In this document: in pieces, positions 61,401-64,000 of the stretch
Position numbering within the stretch: the stretch's first letter is position 1
Layout of the letters: each line of letters begins with the position of its first letter
Assembly: GCF_001613205.1 (NCBI RefSeq)
Contig: NZ_BDBX01000003.1
Coordinates: 310,001 to 374,000, forward strand
Source: Nocardia sienata NBRC 100364
GTDB taxonomy: Bacteria > Actinomycetota > Actinomycetes > Mycobacteriales > Mycobacteriaceae
DNA: 64,000 nucleotides
Direction of reading: 5' to 3'
Position numbers and translations under genes: made by a program
The notes under the pieces: model-generated
Databases searched by the model: none
What the model was told of the DNA's origin: nothing
The model's input: the letters and a program-made list of their open reading frames with translations, nothing else

Positions 61401-64000
61401 GTCGGCGTGCCCGAACGCGGCCAGGTCGGTTGCGCGTACGTGTTCGAGCAGTTGGGTGAACGACATTCCCGCGGTGAGCCGGGTGCGGAGTACGAGGGTA
61501 TTGACGAACATGCCGACGAGGTCGTCGAGTTCGGGTTCGCCGCGGCCCGCGTAGGGGGTGCCGATCGCGATATCGTCGGTGTGCGCGAGCCGGGCCAGAG
61601 TGGCGGCCAATGCCGCGTGGAAGACCATGAACAGGGTGGTGTTGTGGGCGCGGGCGACTCGCTCCAGTTTCGCGTGGAGTTCGGCGTCGAGTTCGATCGG
61701 CATGTTGGCGCCCGCGTAGGTCGGGGCGGGCGGACGTGGCCGGTCGGTGGGCAGTTCGAGCAGGGCGGGCAGGTCGGCGAGCTGCCCGGTCCAATAGTCG
61801 ATCTGGGCGTGCAGTAGCGAATCGGTGTCGTGCTCGGTGCCCAGTACGGTGTGCTGCCAGATGGCGTAGTCGGCGTACTGCACCGACAGCGGCGGCCAGG
61901 CGGGGGGTTCGTGGTGCAGCCGGGCCGAGTAGGCGGCCATCATGTCGCGGGCCAGCGGGGCCAGCGATGATCCGTCGCCGGAGATGTGGTGCAGTACCAC
62001 GGCCAGGATCCACTCGCCGTGGTCGAGTTCGTACAGCCGCACCCGGAACGGTACCTCGGTGGTGAGGTCGAACACCGTGGAGACGAAGGTGGAGAGCCGG
62101 TCCACCAGTTCGGATCGGTCGACGCGGGCGACGGCCATGGGCGGTACGGCTTCTTCGGCGGGCAGTACGACCTGTGCGGGTTCGCCGTCGTGGTGCGGGT
62201 AGACGGTCCGCAGTACTTCGTGGCGGGTCATCACATCGTCGACCGCGGCGTGCAGGGCGTCGATGTCGAGTTGCCCGGTGAGCCGGATGACGATCGGGAT
62301 GCTGTAGGCGGCGGAGTCGGGTTCGAACCGGTTCAGGAACCACATCCGCTGCTGCGCATAGGACAGCGGGACGTGCTCGGGGCGGGGTTGGGCGGTGAGC
62401 GCGATGCGGCCGGTGTCGGTGTGCGATTCGGCGCGGGCGGCGAGTTTCGCGACGGTGGGTGCTTCGAAGATCATCGCGACGGGCACGGACGCGTCGAGTG
62501 CGGCGCCGATGCGGGCGGCGACACGGGTGGCGATCAGGCTGTTGCCGCCCAGTTCGAAGAAGTCGTCGTCGGCGCCGACGGGGCCGTCGGTGCCGAGCAC
62601 TTCGGCGTACACTCCGGCCACGATCTCTTCGACCGGTGAGGACGGCGCCCGGAACTGCCTGGCCTGCAGGACCGGCGCCGGCAGTGCTTTGCGGTCGAGT
62701 TTCCCGTTCGGTGACAGCGGTATCGCGTCGAGCACCATCACCGCGGCGGGCACCATGTAGGACGGCAGTGTCGCGGCGACCGCGGTGACGAGTTCTTCAC
62801 TGGAGATACTCGCGCCCGGCGTCGGGACCACATACGACACCAGCAGTACGGGTCCCGCGCCTTCGCGGCGTGGCACGGTGACCGCGAACGATACGTCCTC
62901 GCGTGCGCTGAGGACGGCGTCGATTTCGCCGAGTTCGACCCGGAAGCCGCGGACCTTGATCTGGAAGTCGTTGCGTCCGACGAATTCGAGGTCGTGGTCG
63001 GCGGTCCAGCGCACGACGTCACCGGTGCGGTACATACGTTGCCCGGGTTCGCCGTAGGGGCAGGCGACGAACCGGGCGGCGCTGGTCGCGGTCCTGTTCA
63101 GGTAGCCGCGTGCCAGGCCGGGACCGGCCAGGTACAGCTCCGCGGCCACTCCGACCGGTACCGGTCGCAGCCGGGAGTCCAGGACGAGGGCTCGCATACC
63201 CGCGCGGGGGGCGCCGATCCGGACCCGGTCGCCGGGAAGCATGTGGGGGGCGGCGGTGGCCACGACCGAGGTTTCGGTCGGCCCGTACAGCACCCGGAAT
63301 TCGCGGGTGCCGGCGCGGTCGGTGCCGGCCCACCGGTTCACCAGATCCGAGGGCACTTCCTCACCGCCGGACATGACGACCTGCAGATCGTCGAGGCCGG
63401 CGGGGTCGAGGGAGGCCAGCGCGACGGGGGTCACGAAGGCGTGGGTGACGTGCTGGGTGCGCAGTAGGTCGGCGAGTTCGCTGCCGCCGTACATTCCGGC
63501 CGGGGCGAGGACGAGGGTGGAGGCGCCGCCGGTCGCGAGCATGATCTCCAGCAGGGAGGCGTCGAAGGACGGGGAAGCGAAGTGCAGGACGCGGGAGGTG
63601 TGGCCGGTGTGGTGGGCCGCGTGCTGGGCGGCGAGGAAGTCGGCGATGGCGCGATGCTCGACGGCGACACCCTTGGGTACGCCGGTGGAGCCGGAGGTGA
63701 AGATGATGTAGGCGGTATCGGTGGCCCGCAGTGGTGCGCGCCGGTCGTCGTCGGTGACGGGGTCGCCGGACAGGGTGTCGATGTGCGCGGCGACGGTGTC
63801 GTCGTCGAGGACGAGCCAGTTCACGGAGTCGGGTAGTTCGGGTCGCGCCGCGGCGACTGTGACGCCGAGTGCGGCGCCGGAGTCGGACACCATCTGTTCG
63901 ATGCGGCTCGCCGGGTAGCGGGGGTCCACCGGCACATAGGTGGCGCCGGATTTCACGACCGCCCACCACATGATCACCGAGGCCACCGACCGGGTGGCGG
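58467..64000 (-). CDS. Non-ribosomal peptide synthetase, C-terminal part: (A)-PCP-C-A-PCP-TE (5' end outside window)
   Basis: The frame is open to the right edge; the window holds the last ~1844 residues. Counted from position 63986: partial adenylation domain 1 (IIFTSGSTGVPKGVAVEH, FDASLLEIM), carrier protein 1 (LGGNSL, Ser483, near nt 62540), condensation domain with HHISGDG (His666/His667, near nt 61990) of LCL/DCL type and no epimerase before it, adenylation domain 2 (VLFTSGSTGRPKGVAVSH, FDVSVWELF, NLYGPTEFTLH), carrier protein 2 (LGGNSL) and a type I thioesterase (LLGWSLGGQIAH) ending in LDERLHR. It assembles and releases a peptide; the pocket of A2 reads D-V-W-S-L-G-L-L-H by eye, loosely like threonine codes. 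More modules must lie upstream. Confidence 0.92.
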   Translation of the reverse strand, partial: ATRSVASVIMWWAVVKSGATYVPVDPRYPASRIEQMVSDSGAALGVTVAAARPELPDSVNWLVLDDDTVAAHIDTLSGDPVTDDDRRAPLRATDTAYIIFTSGSTGVPKGVAVEHRAIADFLAAQHAAHHTGHTSRVLHFASPSFDASLLEIMLATGGASTLVLAPAGMYGGSELADLLRTQHVTHAFVTPVALASLDPAGLDDLQVVMSGGEEVPSDLVNRWAGTDRAGTREFRVLYGPTETSVVATAAPHMLPGDRVRIGAPRAGMRALVLDSRLRPVPVGVAAELYLAGPGLARGYLNRTATSAARFVACPYGEPGQRMYRTGDVVRWTADHDLEFVGRNDFQIKVRGFRVELGEIDAVLSAREDVSFAVTVPRREGAGPVLLVSYVVPTPGASISSEELVTAVAATLPSYMVPAAVMVLDAIPLSPNGKLDRKALPAPVLQARQFRAPSSPVEEIVAGVYAEVLGTDGPVGADDDFFELGGNSLIATRVAARIGAALDASVPVAMIFEAPTVAKLAARAESHTDTGRIALTAQPRPEHVPLSYAQQRMWFLNRFEPDSAAYSIPIVIRLTGQLDIDALHAAVDDVMTRHEVLRTVYPHHDGEPAQVVLPAEEAVPPMAVARVDRSELVDRLSTFVSTVFDLTTEVPFRVRLYELDHGEWILAVVLHHISGDGSSLAPLARDMMAAYSARLHHEPPAWPPLSVQYADYAIWQHTVLGTEHDTDSLLHAQIDYWTGQLADLPALLELPTDRPRPPAPTYAGANMPIELDAELHAKLERVARAHNTTLFMVFHAALAATLARLAHTDDIAIGTPYAGRGEPELDDLVGMFVNTLVLRTRLTAGMSFTQLLEHVRATDLAAFGHADVPFERLVQELNPVRTPAHHPLFQVMLAFQNLTTTDFELPGLSVSAVEADTGTSLFDLQVTVSDTYDDAGTPTGISGGITYATDLFDKATATGIVDRLLRVLDAMATDPTRPVHDVDLLDPTERDAELIWCNTTAYQLAQGETLASAVTASVHRHADLPAVTTADETLTYAQFASRVNRLARLLITRGVGPETLVALRMPRSLDQVTAMYAVHAAGGGYVPIDPDHPAERIDYMLATANPVAVLSTLDDLDLTGFDDGPVTDRERLAPLRPENIAYVLFTSGSTGRPKGVAVSHRAALNQLRWIVGAHSLTPDDVVLQKTPATFDVSVWELFATLMAGARMIIAQPYGHSDPAYLADTIAAHRVTLTSFVPSMLAAFADTAPASSLTSLRALLVGGEAFGQDVVSAARRVMPDTELHNLYGPTEFTLHATEHLVTDADHGNVPMGTPVWNVRAYVLDSRLQPAPPGVAGDLYLAGDQIARGYQNRPGLTAERFVADPFTPGERLYRTGDLARRLPNGELEYLGRTDSQVKLRGLRIELGEIEAVLAEHDSVARAIVTVHTAAAGDRLVAYLVPTTGATLDTAAVLAHAATELPGYMVPGTVMVLDTVPFTPSGKLDRARLPEPEFAAGEYREPASWLENEVARAYEHVLGVERVGADDDFYALGGNSLRSVQVVSELKKELDYDVPVSWILSAPSPADLAARIESGMRSGDTHPDAVAAFGFDVLLPIRAGGDLPPLFCIHPASGLAWSYRPFAEYLTPGRPIYGIQAPQIGGEVPGPATIEETARRYFAEIRAVQPHGPYHLLGWSLGGQIAHAIAVEMRAAGEEVALLALLDAEAANIDPAEVVTVTAGELISNLGPVLGIDFVDQDATPQEAADLIRRHLGEGFPVDADMIERMTDAYNQSMRAASIWRPQVLDGDLLYFTATVDRRPDATGWAGWAPVVGGQITNIDIDAAHLAMTEPAAAEEIARILDERLHR

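Overview
The window is high-GC actinobacterial DNA, most likely Nocardia or a close relative (Rhodococcus/Mycobacterium group). Several things point there: a CYP51 nearly collinear with the mycobacterial sterol 14-demethylase, many F420/LLM-type flavin oxidoreductases, long overlapping operons coupled by ATGA or GTGA, and lipid-type megasynthases. All family assignments were made by reading the sequence and from memory; no database search was run.

Layout. 1-2939 (+): the end of an operon with a GT4 glycosyltransferase, a methyltransferase and an alpha/alpha-toroid prenyltransferase-like protein. 2961-3827 (-): an F420-type oxidoreductase behind a MerR-style promoter. 4194-10902 (+): a coupled operon with a GntR/UTRA regulator, a 2x[4Fe-4S] ferredoxin, a sulfonate/nitrate-type ABC transporter (binding lipoprotein, permease, ATPase) and a large APS-reductase/fumarate-reductase-like flavoprotein with a C-terminal HEAT-repeat tail. 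10930-31482 (-): a 20.5-kb PUFA-synthase-like ('secondary lipid') operon. It runs, in transcription order, fatty acyl-AMP ligase; a fusion of catalase-like heme domain, FAD fatty-acid isomerase-like domain, ACP and thioesterase; a 42-residue coupled ORF; a PfaD-like enoyl reductase; a PfaA-like synthase; and a PfaC-like synthase.

31768-33123 (-) is cyp51, divergent from an SDR / LLM oxidoreductase / APH-like phosphotransferase operon (33309-36423). 36536-40145 holds a membrane protein, a luciferase-like monooxygenase / MarR / FMN-reductase operon, and a scar of two broken genes. 40305-43056 is an MFS exporter plus MBL-fold operon divergent from a CGNR regulator, around a long inverted repeat. 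43251-50307 holds a TRIC-type channel, an M20 amidohydrolase / AraC / VOC set, a DrrC-like UvrA paralogue and a beta-lactamase-family lipoprotein.

50308-64000 is a second biosynthetic region: two paralogous acyl-CoA-oxidase-like genes with related upstream sequences, a P450 lacking the K-helix ExxR motif, and the C-terminal two modules of an NRPS that runs off the right edge.

The most striking system is the lipid operon. FAAL would activate a fatty acid, PfaA/PfaC/PfaD would elongate and process it, and the heme-FAD-ACP-TE fusion suggests double-bond isomerisation and/or oxygenation of a polyunsaturated chain before release. I infer a conjugated or oxylipin-like polyene lipid; the product is unknown.
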